From positions 65,969-99,538 of the forward strand of contig OMYF01000007.1 of NCBI GenBank assembly GCA_900315205.1: a stretch of 33,570 nt of DNA. The letters are read 5' to 3'. Below the pieces are notes generated by a model. It saw nothing but the letters and a program-made list of their open reading frames with translations, had not been told where the DNA came from and did no database searches. Shown here piece by piece: positions 1-8,415 of the stretch; the stretch's first letter is position 1; each line of letters starts with the position of its first letter. Both the position numbers and the translations under genes were made by a program. This stretch comes from an uncultured Acidaminococcus sp. (lineage in GTDB: Bacteria > Bacillota > Negativicutes > Acidaminococcales > Acidaminococcaceae).

Positions 1-69
1 GACTTCTTTCAGACTGGCGCGGATCATATCTGCGACGGGCTTGCCCCGTAAAATGAGTGTCCTTTTCAA
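1..69 (-). CDS. folD: Probable FolD (methylenetetrahydrofolate dehydrogenase/cyclohydrolase), N-terminal fragment
   Basis: Only the first 23 codons are in the window; the gene continues past base 1. The peptide contains ILRGKPVADMIRASLKEV, which fits the N-terminal strand and helix of FolD, where an L-x-GKPVA-type segment is typical. FolD interconverts methylene-, methenyl- and formyl-tetrahydrofolate in the cytoplasm. I chose the TTG at 69-67 because an AAAGGGAG ribosome site precedes it by 7 nt; an in-frame ATG at 87 has no ribosome site. The gene follows the penicillin-binding protein gene after a 141-nt gap that holds its own probable promoter. Identity rests on a short stretch only. Confidence 0.55.
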   Translation of the reverse strand, partial: MKRTLILRGKPVADMIRASLKEV

Positions 70-160
70 AATCGTACTCCCTTTCATCCGGTGTCCGTTT
101 CAGGCTCACGCGTGTTCCGGCAGAGAACGCAGGGCATCCTCTGCCTTCTGATGTTAATTT

Positions 161-190
161 ATTCTACTACAATTTCCGGGACTGTGGCAA
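161..190 (-). promoter_or_regulatory. Probable sigma-70 promoter for folD
   Basis: On the minus strand, TTGCCA (190-185) and TAGAAT (166-161) are separated by 18 nt. It sits in the gap between the penicillin-binding protein stop and folD. A 7-bp inverted repeat (GGCAGAG 119-125 / CTCTGCC 139-145) lies in the leader downstream of it. That repeat has no T-tract, so I do not call it a terminator. Confidence 0.4.
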
Positions 191-210
191 CGGCGCAGCT
201 GCCGGCATCC

Positions 211-2397
211 CTACCGGAACAGGACCGTCACCGAGTCACCGGCATGGAGCACCGTGCCCGGCGGCGGATCCTGTTTCCAGCTGGTTCCGCTGCCCTGCGG
301 GATCAGGGAGAGTCCGCCGCCGTAAAGGATGGTCTGGATCTGCCGGATGGAATAGCCCGCCAGATTGGGCAGTTTGACATTGCCTTCCTCATCCGGGACC
401 AGTTCCGGCAGTTCAGCCGGTGCGGGCTGTTTTTCCAGGGTCAGCGACTCGACGGTCGGAAGCTCGCTGGAATCACCCGGCTGGATCCCCTTGGCTACCA
501 GGATCTGCTGCAGGGTATCCTTGAAAATCGGGGCTGCCACCTGCGATCCGTAGAAGGCACCCTTCGGGGAATCGAGCATGATCAGCATCGCATACTGCGG
601 ATGATCGGCCGGGACGAATCCGACAAAAGAAGCGATATAGACCCCCGGGATATAACCGCCCTTGGGGGAAAGTTTCTCCGCCGTCCCGGTTTTGCCTGCG
701 ATCTTGTAGCCTTTGATCTGAGCCGGCTTGCCGCCGCCTTCAGAAACGACTTTTTCCATCATGTCCCGCATCTGGCCGGCAACTTCTTCCGAAATGACCT
801 GGCTGTCCACGCGGGGCTTCGTTTCCTCGATGACCTTGCCGTCCGGAGCGATGACGCGGCGGACGATATACGGGCGGACGAGTTTGCCGCCGTTGGCAAT
901 GGCACAGATGGCACGCAGCATCTGCAGGGGCGTCACGGCAATGCCCTGGCCGATCGCCATGGTCGCCACATCGGAGGGGACCATGTCCTTCGGGTCATAA
1001 AGGATCCCGCTCTGTTCCCCCGGCACATCGGACCCGGTCGGGGCCCCGAAGCCGAACCGCTTGGCATATTCGGTCTCTTTTTCGCCGCCGAGTTTCAGGC
1101 CCAGATCGGCCATCCCCGTATTGATCGAAAACTTGATGATATCCTCGAATTTGATATGGCCCCTGCCGGCACCATCCCAGTTGCGGATGCGGCGTCCGCC
1201 CACATCGATGGACCCCTGGTCATTGAAAGGGGTATCCGGCGTGATGATGCCTTCCATCAGGCCGGCACAGCCGATGATGGGCTTAAAGACCGAGCCCGGT
1301 TCGTAAATGATATTGACGGCACGGTTCTTGAAAGCTTCCTGGCTGCTTGCAGAAAAGTCATTGGGATCGAAAGTCGGGCGGCTGGCCATTCCCAGGATCT
1401 CCCCCGTATTGGGGTCCATCAGGACGGCAGCGGCGCTGGCAGCTTTCGTGCGCTGGATGGCATCATCCAGGCTCCTTTCGAGGATGAACTGCATATTGGC
1501 GTCGATGGTGAGTTCCACTGTATTCATCCGGCGCGTGATGACTTCATTGAAACCGGATTTCCCGATCCGGTTCCCCTTGGCATCAAAGAAATTATTCTGT
1601 TTCTTCGGCTTGCCCTTCAGGACATCATCCATGGAGGCCTCGATGCCTTCGAGGCCCTTGTCGTCCGTCCCGACAAACCCCAGCACCTGGGCAGCGAGCT
1701 TGTTCTTTGTATAGTAGCGTTTGCTTTCTTCCTGGAAATGGAAGCCTGCGAGTTTTTCGTCTTTCAGGAGTTTCTTGACGGCCTCTTCCTCATAGGGGTC
1801 GAGCATCCGCTTGATCCAGACGAAACGCAGATCCGATGCTTTGCAGCGGTCATAGAGATCCTGTTCATCCATGCCCAGGATCGGAGCCAGTTTGTGAGCC
1901 GCCACCTGCCGCGGATCACGGTCCGGCACGCGGCGTCCGGGCCAGCGGTCCGGATCATCGCGCAGTTCCTGGGGATCCACATAGAGGGATTTGCTGATGA
2001 CGCTGACGGCCAGCTCCTCTCCATTCCGGTCCACGATACTGCCCCGCGGCGAGACTTCCATATGTTCTCCGCTGATCTGCGCGATCGCTTTCTGCTGCAG
2101 GTCCGTGCGTTTCACGATCTGCAGATAGAACAGGTTGCCGATGATCAGGACGATGAACGCCCCTACGAAATAGGCAATATGACGGGCCCGGCCCTTGCTT
2201 TTGGCCAGAAGGCCCTTGTCCGGCTCCAGTTTGAGGATACGGCCCTGCGGATGGAAGTCCCCGTGCCGATTCTCCTCTCTCAGGAAACGGACTTCCCGGC
2301 TGCTGCCGGAACGGCGCCACTGCGGTACGGCAGGACGGTCCTTTGCCGGTTCCTTTGCTTTCTTTTTTCTGCCCGGCCAGGGAAATCTGAATTTCAC
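211..2397 (-). CDS. Class B penicillin-binding protein (FtsI/SpoVD type) with C-terminal PASTA domain
   Basis: A peptidoglycan D,D-transpeptidase that cross-links septal wall outside the membrane. From the start chosen here (728 aa) there is a basic cytoplasmic tail and one membrane anchor at about 74-95. A PBP dimerisation domain follows, beginning with the SPRGSIVDRNG segment, and then the transpeptidase domain. The catalytic set is complete: S369-V-F-K, S424-I-N and K569-T-G. A single PASTA domain fills the last 55 residues or so. The start is GTG at 2397: AAGGAGGT ends 7 nt upstream, and the GTG overlaps the ftsW stop by 4 nt (GTGA), so translation is probably coupled. An upstream GTG at 2406 lies inside the ribosome site and is rejected. 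Pairing with FtsW fits a SEDS-PBP septal synthase. FtsI versus SpoVD cannot be settled from sequence alone. Confidence 0.93.
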   Translation of the reverse strand: MKFRFPWPGRKKKAKEPAKDRPAVPQWRRSGSSREVRFLREENRHGDFHPQGRILKLEPDKGLLAKSKGRARHIAYFVGAFIVLIIGNLFYLQIVKRTDLQQKAIAQISGEHMEVSPRGSIVDRNGEELAVSVISKSLYVDPQELRDDPDRWPGRRVPDRDPRQVAAHKLAPILGMDEQDLYDRCKASDLRFVWIKRMLDPYEEEAVKKLLKDEKLAGFHFQEESKRYYTKNKLAAQVLGFVGTDDKGLEGIEASMDDVLKGKPKKQNNFFDAKGNRIGKSGFNEVITRRMNTVELTIDANMQFILERSLDDAIQRTKAASAAAVLMDPNTGEILGMASRPTFDPNDFSASSQEAFKNRAVNIIYEPGSVFKPIIGCAGLMEGIITPDTPFNDQGSIDVGGRRIRNWDGAGRGHIKFEDIIKFSINTGMADLGLKLGGEKETEYAKRFGFGAPTGSDVPGEQSGILYDPKDMVPSDVATMAIGQGIAVTPLQMLRAICAIANGGKLVRPYIVRRVIAPDGKVIEETKPRVDSQVISEEVAGQMRDMMEKVVSEGGGKPAQIKGYKIAGKTGTAEKLSPKGGYIPGVYIASFVGFVPADHPQYAMLIMLDSPKGAFYGSQVAAPIFKDTLQQILVAKGIQPGDSSELPTVESLTLEKQPAPAELPELVPDEEGNVKLPNLAGYSIRQIQTILYGGGLSLIPQGSGTSWKQDPPPGTVLHAGDSVTVLFR

Positions 2398-3632
2398 CGC
2401 GTCCACCTCCTTCCGGAATCCGGACGCCTCACGTAGAAGGAGTCATGATAGACCGGCCGCGGGGGTGCTTTGGGTTTCTCCGCCTCTTCGCGCCGCACCT
2501 CGCCGCGGTACACGGAAACAGCAAGGCCGATGGCCGCAAGGGAAACGATCAGGCTCGTCCCGCCGTAGCTGATGAAAGAAAGCGGGACCCCGATGACGGG
2601 AAGGATGCCCGTGACCATGGCCATATTGGCAAAAGCCTGTCCCACGACCAGGAAATTCACGCCCGTCACGAGCAAAAAGCCGCTCCGGTCCTGCGTGTTC
2701 CGGCCGATGCTGAAAATCGCCAGTGCCAGGAGACCGAAAAGGAGCACCAGGGCCACGGCCCCGACAAATCCCAGTTCCTGGCAGAAAATAGCGAATGCGA
2801 AATCCGTATGGGCCTCCGGTAAATAGAAAAATTTTCCGGACCCCATCCCGACGGGATCGCCGAAGAAACCGCCGCTGCCGATGGTGACAAAGGACTGCAC
2901 CGCCTGATAGCCATACCCCTGAGGGTCCTTCCAGGGATTCATCCAGATCCGGACCCGGTTCATCCGGTACGGTTCATGCAGGATCAGGAGGATCACCATG
3001 ACCGCCACGGGCAGGGCCAGGGCAAACAGCTCCAGTTTCCGCTGGCCCGCCACATAATAAAGGACGATGATCAGCGCAAGGATGATCGCCGCGGTCCCCA
3101 TGTCCGGCTGGATCAGGACGAGGACGGACAGGACAGCGGTCGCCAGGAAGGGCAGCGCTTTGGGCGTCAGGAAGGGCAGCGGCAGGCGTCCTTCGGAAAA
3201 CATGGACGGCCGCTGTCCCTGGCTGATCATTTTCCCCAGCCAGGCTGCCCCCATGATGATGATACCGAGTTTGACGAATTCCGACGGCTGAAAGGAAAAA
3301 GGCCCGAAAACGAGCCAGCGCTGGGATCCCTTGACCACCGGTCCCACGGCTTTGACCGCCAGGAGCATGGCCAGGCAGGCCGCATAGAGATAACGGGCAT
3401 GGTCCAGCCAGAAATGATAGTCCACCCGCCAGCCCGTAATATACATGGCAATGAAGCCGATGATACTGTAGCCGATATACCGAAACAGATAGTGATACCC
3501 CGATCCCGTCGTAGCCTCAGCCATGACAAAGCTGGCACTGAACACATTGACAGCACCGATACCCATCAGGAACACCACAAAGGCCAGCATGGCATCTTTA
3601 GGATTTTCCCAAATCAGGAAACGTTTCCGCAT
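2394..3632 (-). CDS. ftsW: FtsW/RodA/SpoVE-family SEDS peptidoglycan glycosyltransferase
   Basis: A polytopic membrane protein of 412 aa that polymerises lipid II into glycan strands and works with a class B PBP. About ten hydrophobic segments alternate with short loops. Family hallmarks include KGSQRWLVFGPFSFQPSEF in the middle and LPVIGVPLSFISYGGTS near the C-terminus. The start ATG at 3632 has TAGGAG 6 nt upstream. It lies 22 nt after trmB and overlaps the PBP gene by 4 nt, so the three are probably one transcript. FtsW is preferred over RodA because of the adjacent septal-type PBP, but this is inference from context. Confidence 0.9.
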   Translation of the reverse strand: MRKRFLIWENPKDAMLAFVVFLMGIGAVNVFSASFVMAEATTGSGYHYLFRYIGYSIIGFIAMYITGWRVDYHFWLDHARYLYAACLAMLLAVKAVGPVVKGSQRWLVFGPFSFQPSEFVKLGIIIMGAAWLGKMISQGQRPSMFSEGRLPLPFLTPKALPFLATAVLSVLVLIQPDMGTAAIILALIIVLYYVAGQRKLELFALALPVAVMVILLILHEPYRMNRVRIWMNPWKDPQGYGYQAVQSFVTIGSGGFFGDPVGMGSGKFFYLPEAHTDFAFAIFCQELGFVGAVALVLLFGLLALAIFSIGRNTQDRSGFLLVTGVNFLVVGQAFANMAMVTGILPVIGVPLSFISYGGTSLIVSLAAIGLAVSVYRGEVRREEAEKPKAPPRPVYHDSFYVRRPDSGRRWTR

Positions 3633-3654
3633 GATCGACTCCTATTCCTTCCAA

Positions 3655-4293
3655 TCAAAAAACGACTTCACAGAAATTGATGTTCTTTCCCAGGGCACTG
3701 AAACGGTCTTCATATTCCGTCGTCGCTTCGTTGGGGATATCCGACTGATGCAGATCCTCTGTCATGGATACGATCTGCAGGCCGAACTCCCTGAATTCTT
3801 CCAGGGAAAAAGCAAAAAGATCATCATTGTCCGTCTTGAAGCGCAAATGGCCGTGGGGCTTCAGGATTTCCTTATATTCCGCAAGGAACGTGCGGTACGT
3901 CAGGCGCCGTTTGGCATGCCTGGCCTTGGGCCAGGGATCGCTGAAATTGAGGTACAGCATATCCACTTCGCCCGGGGCGAACCATTCCGGCAGATGGGCT
4001 GCATCCGCCCGCAGGACGCGGGCATTCTCCTGTTCCTGCTCCCGCAGTTTCTTTACAGCATAGTAGCACACATCCCTCTGGCTTTCCATCCCCAAAAAAG
4101 CGATATCCGGATGGAGCGCACTGATGGAGGCAAGGAACTTTCCCTTGCCGCAGCCGATTTCCAGACGCACAGGACGTCCGCCCATGAACTCGGACCACCG
4201 GCCCTTATACGCTTCCAGACCGTCTTCCAGGAGTTCTTTGCCGATATAGGTTTCCAGGGCCTGGGCCATCCAGGGTTTCTTTCTCAGTCTCAT
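3655..4293 (-). CDS. trmB: tRNA (guanine-N7-)-methyltransferase TrmB
   Basis: This cytoplasmic SAM-dependent enzyme makes m7G46 in the variable loop of tRNAs. It has 212 aa, the usual family length. The SAM-binding loop is EIGCGKGKF at about 45-53. The family signature NFSDPWPKARHAKRRL, with the RNA- and substrate-contacting D-P-W-P-K core, is intact, as is the C-terminal T-x-Y-E motif (TTEYEDRF). The ATG at 4293 is preceded by AAAGGAG with a 7-nt spacer. It is first in a run with ftsW and the PBP gene. A perfect 9-bp inverted repeat lies immediately upstream of the ribosome site. Confidence 0.95.
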   Translation of the reverse strand: MRLRKKPWMAQALETYIGKELLEDGLEAYKGRWSEFMGGRPVRLEIGCGKGKFLASISALHPDIAFLGMESQRDVCYYAVKKLREQEQENARVLRADAAHLPEWFAPGEVDMLYLNFSDPWPKARHAKRRLTYRTFLAEYKEILKPHGHLRFKTDNDDLFAFSLEEFREFGLQIVSMTEDLHQSDIPNEATTEYEDRFSALGKNINFCEVVF

Positions 4294-4309
4294 GGTTCTT
4301 CTCCTTTAC

Positions 4310-4333
4310 GGAAGCAGGCTGATCCCTGCTTCC
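4310..4333. repeat. Perfect 9-bp inverted repeat just upstream of the trmB ribosome site
   Basis: GGAAGCAGG (4310-4318) and CCTGCTTCC (4325-4333) flank a 6-nt loop. In a minus-strand transcript the hairpin would end one or two bases before the trmB Shine-Dalgarno sequence. No T-tract follows on either strand. It could be a leader hairpin or a residual terminator stem. Confidence 0.5.
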
Positions 4334-4398
4334 TGCAGTGCTTTCTGCCACGGGCACGCTGCCTGCAGCAAGCAGGAAACGCTGCCCTGAAATTACAG

Positions 4399-4432
4399 AA
4401 GATGCGTTTTGTCCTGGGGCAAAGCGCATCTT
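4399..4432. repeat. 8-bp inverted repeat between the regulator gene and trmB
   Basis: AAGATGCG (4399-4406) and CGCATCTT (4425-4432) are perfect complements. The inner bases TTTTGTCC and GGGCAAAG extend the pairing imperfectly. It lies just beyond the stop of the 4456-6345 gene, where a terminator for that gene would be expected, but no T-run follows. Its role is unproven. Confidence 0.4.
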
Positions 4433-4455
4433 CGTGGCGTCAGGCCGATTCATAC

Positions 4456-6345
4456 TCAGTGATTCTCTTTTTTGGGGCCAAGATCATATTTTTTCAGATA
4501 CCGGTACAGCGTCACCCGGCTGACGTCGAGCATGAGCGCCAGCTTGCTGATATTGCCGCCGGCCTGTTTCCAGGAAGCGACAAATGCATCCTTGTCATGC
4601 TTCCAGGACTTTTCGACCCGATGCTCTCCGGGTAGTTTGATATGGTCGGCTTCGATGACACTGCCCGCCGTATGGAAGAATGCCTGCTCGATGACACCCT
4701 GGAGCTGCTTGATATTGCCGGGCCAGTGGCAGGTATTGAGGAGCTTCAGCGCATCCTTCGACAGGGTCTTCCCCGGCAGATTGTGGCGCGCGGCCATTTC
4801 CGTCAGGATGTGGTTGGCGATGACTTCCACGTCCTCGCCCCGTTCCCGCAGCGGCGGGACCCGGATCACCGTCCCGATGACCAGTTCATAGAGCGGTCTC
4901 GAAAAAAGACCCTTGTCCGTCAGCCGCTTGAGGTTGGAGTCGCAGGCGGCGATGATCCTCACATTGAATTTCCGGCGGACACCCGTTTCTTTGTTCAGGA
5001 CACCGTTCTTCAGTGCGTCCGCCAGGGCATCGCCCAGTGCTGTCGGGAATTTCTCGATCTCATCGAGGAACAGGGTCCCGCCATTGGCCAGTTCCAGGCT
5101 GCCGGCCGTGACATGGCCGGCTCCGTCATCATGGCCGAAGAATTCCGCTTCCAGTTCCTGCTCGCTTCCCTCGTGGCCGCGGACCGTGATGAGCGGTGCC
5201 GCTGCCCGCGGGCTCGCCTGATGGATGCCGTGGGCCAGGCGCTGCTTGCCCGTCCCCGGTTCTCCCTGGAGGAGCAGGTTGTTGTCCCCCCGTGCCACCC
5301 GGGCCGCCTTGTGCTGGAGGGCCAGGAACTCGCTCGAATTCCCGACCATGCTGTAGAGGCTGTAGCGGGAACTGTATCCCGTGGCATGGGCGATCGTCGT
5401 CTTCAGGTCCTCGATGGACATGGTCAGGACGACGACACTGTCGATCCGGCCGCTGATGGATACGGGCAGGACACTCGTCACGTCTTCATAGGTCCTGTCC
5501 TGGGTGATCCAGGTGATTTCCTTGCGGACCGTCTTTTTGCCTTCGAAGCCCTTCTGCACAGGGATGTGTTCATAGTTCAGGAAGACGTCTTCCAGCTTTT
5601 CCTGGCCGTCCAGCCGCTTCCGGGCTCTGTCGTTGCAGTACCGGATCGTCCCGTCGCGGTTGACCCAGAAGACGGCCGCCGGGATATCCTCATCGACCAG
5701 ATTGCTCGCCTTCCAGAACTCCAGCATCTTCAGGTAGTTCTCAAGGGAGTATTTCATCGTCATGAGCAGGCTCAGCAGGATATCGTACGGAAGTTCATTC
5801 TGATCGAGGGAGAACATGGAAAGGAAGTAGCGGCTCTCGCCCTCCACGTTGATCGGGGCGGAACAGGCATCGCCGGAATGGCTTTCGCGGATCCACATCT
5901 CCGGCCCGAACATCAGGAAGGGCACATTGTGGCTGCGGGCCACGGAAAGGCTGGACGTTCCCACGTCCTCCTCCAGGACACGCATCCCCTGGATATCCTC
6001 GATGCTGCGCTGGAAGAACGGGAGTGCATAATTCTTCAGGACATACCCGTCGGCATCGACGATGATCATGGACAGGTTATGGGAATTGAAATACTGCTTG
6101 TTCTGTTCGAAAAGCCCATCGACATACTGCAGCACGTCCCGGTGGAGTTCCATTTTCTTTGCCAGCTCGGCCGTGCTGAGCCGGACCCCGTCGACCGGCA
6201 TGATTTCATGGTTCAGCCTCCTCGCGTCGCAGCGGCGCCAGGACTCGGCCACCCACGGGTGCACATTGGGATCGATGATGCCTTCATCGATGAACTTATT
6301 ATAATAACTTGTCAGTTTTTCCTTATTCCGACGTTCTCTAATCAT
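4456..6345 (-). CDS. AcoR/DhaR-like GAF-PAS-AAA+-Fis transcription regulator, lacking GAFTGA
   Basis: A 629-aa cytoplasmic regulator. A GAF-like sensor occupies about 60-210 and a PAS-like domain about 215-315. The AAA+ domain is at about 330-560 with Walker A GEPGTGKQ (361-368) and Walker B LFLDEIE (425-431). A Fis-type helix-turn-helix sits at about 596-620. Sigma-54 activators need a GAFTGA loop; here the equivalent stretch is GAGHVTAG (408-415) and the loop is shortened by several residues. The usual arginine-containing LYYRL segment reads LYELV. I therefore infer a regulator that does not open sigma-54 promoters, as known for DhaR- and TyrR-type relatives. It starts 21 nt after the NlpC/P60 gene, with AGGGGAGG rather far (12 nt) upstream of the ATG. 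The ligand is unknown. Confidence 0.82.
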   Translation of the reverse strand: MIRERRNKEKLTSYYNKFIDEGIIDPNVHPWVAESWRRCDARRLNHEIMPVDGVRLSTAELAKKMELHRDVLQYVDGLFEQNKQYFNSHNLSMIIVDADGYVLKNYALPFFQRSIEDIQGMRVLEEDVGTSSLSVARSHNVPFLMFGPEMWIRESHSGDACSAPINVEGESRYFLSMFSLDQNELPYDILLSLLMTMKYSLENYLKMLEFWKASNLVDEDIPAAVFWVNRDGTIRYCNDRARKRLDGQEKLEDVFLNYEHIPVQKGFEGKKTVRKEITWITQDRTYEDVTSVLPVSISGRIDSVVVLTMSIEDLKTTIAHATGYSSRYSLYSMVGNSSEFLALQHKAARVARGDNNLLLQGEPGTGKQRLAHGIHQASPRAAAPLITVRGHEGSEQELEAEFFGHDDGAGHVTAGSLELANGGTLFLDEIEKFPTALGDALADALKNGVLNKETGVRRKFNVRIIAACDSNLKRLTDKGLFSRPLYELVIGTVIRVPPLRERGEDVEVIANHILTEMAARHNLPGKTLSKDALKLLNTCHWPGNIKQLQGVIEQAFFHTAGSVIEADHIKLPGEHRVEKSWKHDKDAFVASWKQAGGNISKLALMLDVSRVTLYRYLKKYDLGPKKENH

Positions 6346-6366
6346 CTGAATCTAAATCCTCCCCTG

Positions 6367-7074
6367 TCATCTGCGATATGAACGATCCTTTTCAACTGGA
6401 ACCAGCACTCTCTTGGCCCCGTAATACCGGCTCCTCCAGTAATCATCCGACAAGCTGCAGAGCCGGACCCCCTTCGAGGACGTTGCGCTCCAGAAAAGCC
6501 CGTTGCCGGCGTAGATCCCGACATGGGAAGCGCCCGGTTCATAGGTGGTGAAGAACACAAGATCGCCGGGCTGCAGCTGGCGCATCGTCACAAAAAGCCC
6601 CTTTTCGTACTGAAGATCCGCTGTCCGCGGCAGGGCGGCGTTATGTTTCCGGAATACATACTGGACATATCCCGAGCAGTCAAAGGCACGCGGCGTCGTA
6701 CCGCCGAAGCTGTACGGCACACCCTTGTAGCGGGAAGCCGTATTGACCACATCCCGTCCCCTCACTCCATGGATCCCTTCTTTTTCAAAGGCCGCCTCAT
6801 TGATGCGGAAATAAGTCGTATCATCGACCTGTCCCGTTACTTTCAGATGGTGCTGCTGCTGGAAGGCACGGACCTGGTTTTCCGTGTCCCGCGTATATTT
6901 GCCCGTCTGAGGCGTCTTCATCCCCAGGGTGTTCAGCTTGATCTGGACGGTCTTCACTTTCCAGCCCTTGTCACCGATCTTGAGCGGCGCGTGTTTTGCT
7001 GCCGCAAAACTCACAGAGAGCGGCAGGGCGGCAAAGGCAATCAGCATCATCGCTATGGTTTTACGAATATTCAT
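6367..7074 (-). CDS. Secreted NlpC/P60 cell-wall hydrolase with PG-binding domain
   Basis: 235 aa from the ATG at 7074, which precedes a clear signal peptide (MNIRKTIAMMLIAFAALPLS, cleaved near SFAAA). An AGAGG ribosome site supports this start over longer in-frame options. A peptidoglycan-binding type 1 domain covers about 30-95 (KIGDKGWKVKTVQIKLNTLG). The NlpC/P60 peptidase covers about 105-225, with catalytic Cys133 in FDCSGYVQ and His184 in SHVGIY. The third polar residue, usually His in an F-I-H-A-S type segment, is Ser196 in FWSATSS. The enzyme would cleave peptide stems in the wall. It is closely followed by the regulator gene on the same strand. Confidence 0.9.
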   Translation of the reverse strand: MNIRKTIAMMLIAFAALPLSVSFAAAKHAPLKIGDKGWKVKTVQIKLNTLGMKTPQTGKYTRDTENQVRAFQQQHHLKVTGQVDDTTYFRINEAAFEKEGIHGVRGRDVVNTASRYKGVPYSFGGTTPRAFDCSGYVQYVFRKHNAALPRTADLQYEKGLFVTMRQLQPGDLVFFTTYEPGASHVGIYAGNGLFWSATSSKGVRLCSLSDDYWRSRYYGAKRVLVPVEKDRSYRR

Positions 7075-7196
7075 GAAATGCCTCTTTTCTTTCAGCGCAG
7101 GGTCCGGCTGTCCCCTCCTGACTGCCGGCAGTGCGGCAGCATTCCGTAACAAAAAGGGGACGCATAAAATCACATTCCAGCCAGATTGGGTCCTTT

Positions 7197-8105
7197 TCAA
7201 TACTCCATGTTAGTATAAACTTCCCAATCCGTCAATTTAGACAAATGGTCAATCGCAGTTTTCAGATCCTGCAGCAGTTTTTCCTTATCCTGCGGCAGGG
7301 TTCCCTTCAGATTGACATAATTGGAAATATGGTTGCTGCGCACCAGGGTGTGCCGCCCCGGGGCGATGTCGATGCGGGACAGCATGAGATATGCTTCCTC
7401 GGCCAGTCCCTTCGGCGAGAGGAGTTCGAATTCCCCGTTTTCATACTGCCTGAGCATCTCCGTCCCCTTGTAGAGCCGCAGCGTCAGGAAGCTCAGCATG
7501 TCCGGCGAAATGGCAGAGACTGCCTTTGCCGTCTCCAGGGCATGCTGACGGCTGCCGGCCTTTCCGCCCAGGCCGGCGATGACCATCATGGAAAGCTTCA
7601 TCCCGCTGCGGACGACTTTCTGCCCGGCCGCGATGCTTTCCTCCGCAGTCACGCCTTTGCGGATTTTTTTCAGGAGTTCCGTATCCCCCGTCTCCAGACC
7701 GAAATAAAGCATCCGGAGCCCGGCCTCGCGCAGAGCCTGCAGCTCCTCATCGCTCTTGCGCAGGATATCCCGCGGCCCTGCATAGGACGTGACACGCTGC
7801 AGATTGGGGAAGATCCGGTACAGTGTTTCCAGGATCCTGAGCAGCTTGTCCGTGGGCAGGACGAGAGCATCGCCGTCAGCGAGGAAGATCCGCCGCACCT
7901 GGTTTTTGGCATACTGCGCTGCCATGGCGATCTGTCTGGAAATCTCCTCATCCGGACAGACGGCAAAGGCCACGTCCTTGTACATCGCGCAGAATGTGCA
8001 CTGGTTATGGGCGCATCCCCGGGTCACCCTGAGGATGAAACTGTTGGCCTCACTGGGAGGACGGAAGACAGGCGTATCATAATCATCGAAATAAAGTCCG
8101 AACAT
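7197..8105 (-). CDS. Radical SAM protein with CX4CX2C cluster motif, function unknown
   Basis: 302 aa from the ATG at 8105, which has GAGGAGGT 9 nt upstream; a longer in-frame start at 8138 has no better site. The [4Fe-4S]-binding segment is RGCAHNQCTFC, with Cys31, Cys36 and Cys39. That is a CX4CX2C spacing rather than the classical CX3CX2C, and it recurs in a subgroup of COG1032-type radical SAM proteins. Further radical SAM core elements include FLADGDAL, YFGLETGD and a glycine-rich GLGGKAG. There is no B12-binding domain or SPASM tail. Substrate and product are unknown. It is transcribed away from the Rnf operon, from the shared intergenic region. Confidence 0.78.
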   Translation of the reverse strand: MFGLYFDDYDTPVFRPPSEANSFILRVTRGCAHNQCTFCAMYKDVAFAVCPDEEISRQIAMAAQYAKNQVRRIFLADGDALVLPTDKLLRILETLYRIFPNLQRVTSYAGPRDILRKSDEELQALREAGLRMLYFGLETGDTELLKKIRKGVTAEESIAAGQKVVRSGMKLSMMVIAGLGGKAGSRQHALETAKAVSAISPDMLSFLTLRLYKGTEMLRQYENGEFELLSPKGLAEEAYLMLSRIDIAPGRHTLVRSNHISNYVNLKGTLPQDKEKLLQDLKTAIDHLSKLTDWEVYTNMEY

Positions 8106-8161
8106 GGTCGTTTTACCTCCTCGCACGGCGGACGGCAAAAATTCCCTTCCAATAAATGTAT

Positions 8162-8189
8162 ATTTTATATATACCCTTCAGGCCGTCAG
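8162..8189 (-). promoter_or_regulatory. Possible promoter for the radical SAM gene
   Basis: On the minus strand, CTGACG (8189-8184) and TAAAAT (8167-8162) are 16 nt apart in a very AT-rich patch, with transcription pointing at the ATG at 8105. The match is moderate. Confidence 0.35.
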
Positions 8190-8344
8190 AGGCGGCTTCT
8201 TTCGGGTAATTATGCCAGCTCCGGGTCATTGTGTTAATTATTATAAACTATTTTACACTTTTTTACAGCTTCTTTTGTAAACTTTTGAAGAATTTTTTCT
8301 TTCAAAATCTGTGTCTTGCCGACAATTTTACGAATGTATAATAC

Positions 8345-8373
8345 TTGTTTTTTGCAACTTAACCATATATAAT
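8345..8373 (+). promoter_or_regulatory. Probable promoter of the rnf operon
   Basis: TTGTTT (8345-8350) and a consensus TATAAT (8368-8373) are separated by 17 nt, which puts transcription start near 8380, about 36 nt before the rnfC ATG. A second TATAAT at 8337-8342 has a weaker partner (TTGCCG, 8316-8321, 15 nt away) and may be an alternative start. The AT-rich segment 8240-8345 contains no gene that I can support. Confidence 0.55.
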
Positions 8374-8415
8374 TTTATTTTGAAGTTGACACATGAAAGG
8401 TTAGAGGTGAACTAC

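Noticed and set aside
91..2436. A 781-codon open frame on the plus strand opposite the penicillin-binding protein gene.
   Set aside because: It is a shadow of the high-GC minus-strand gene, has no ribosome site, and its translation has no recognisable domain.
3523..4635. A 370-codon plus-strand frame covering trmB and the flanking gaps.
   Set aside because: TrmB motifs are complete on the minus strand; the plus frame is a shadow.
4642..6381. A 579-codon plus-strand frame opposite the AAA+ regulator.
   Set aside because: Antisense shadow; the minus-strand protein shows Walker motifs and a Fis domain, so that frame is the real one.
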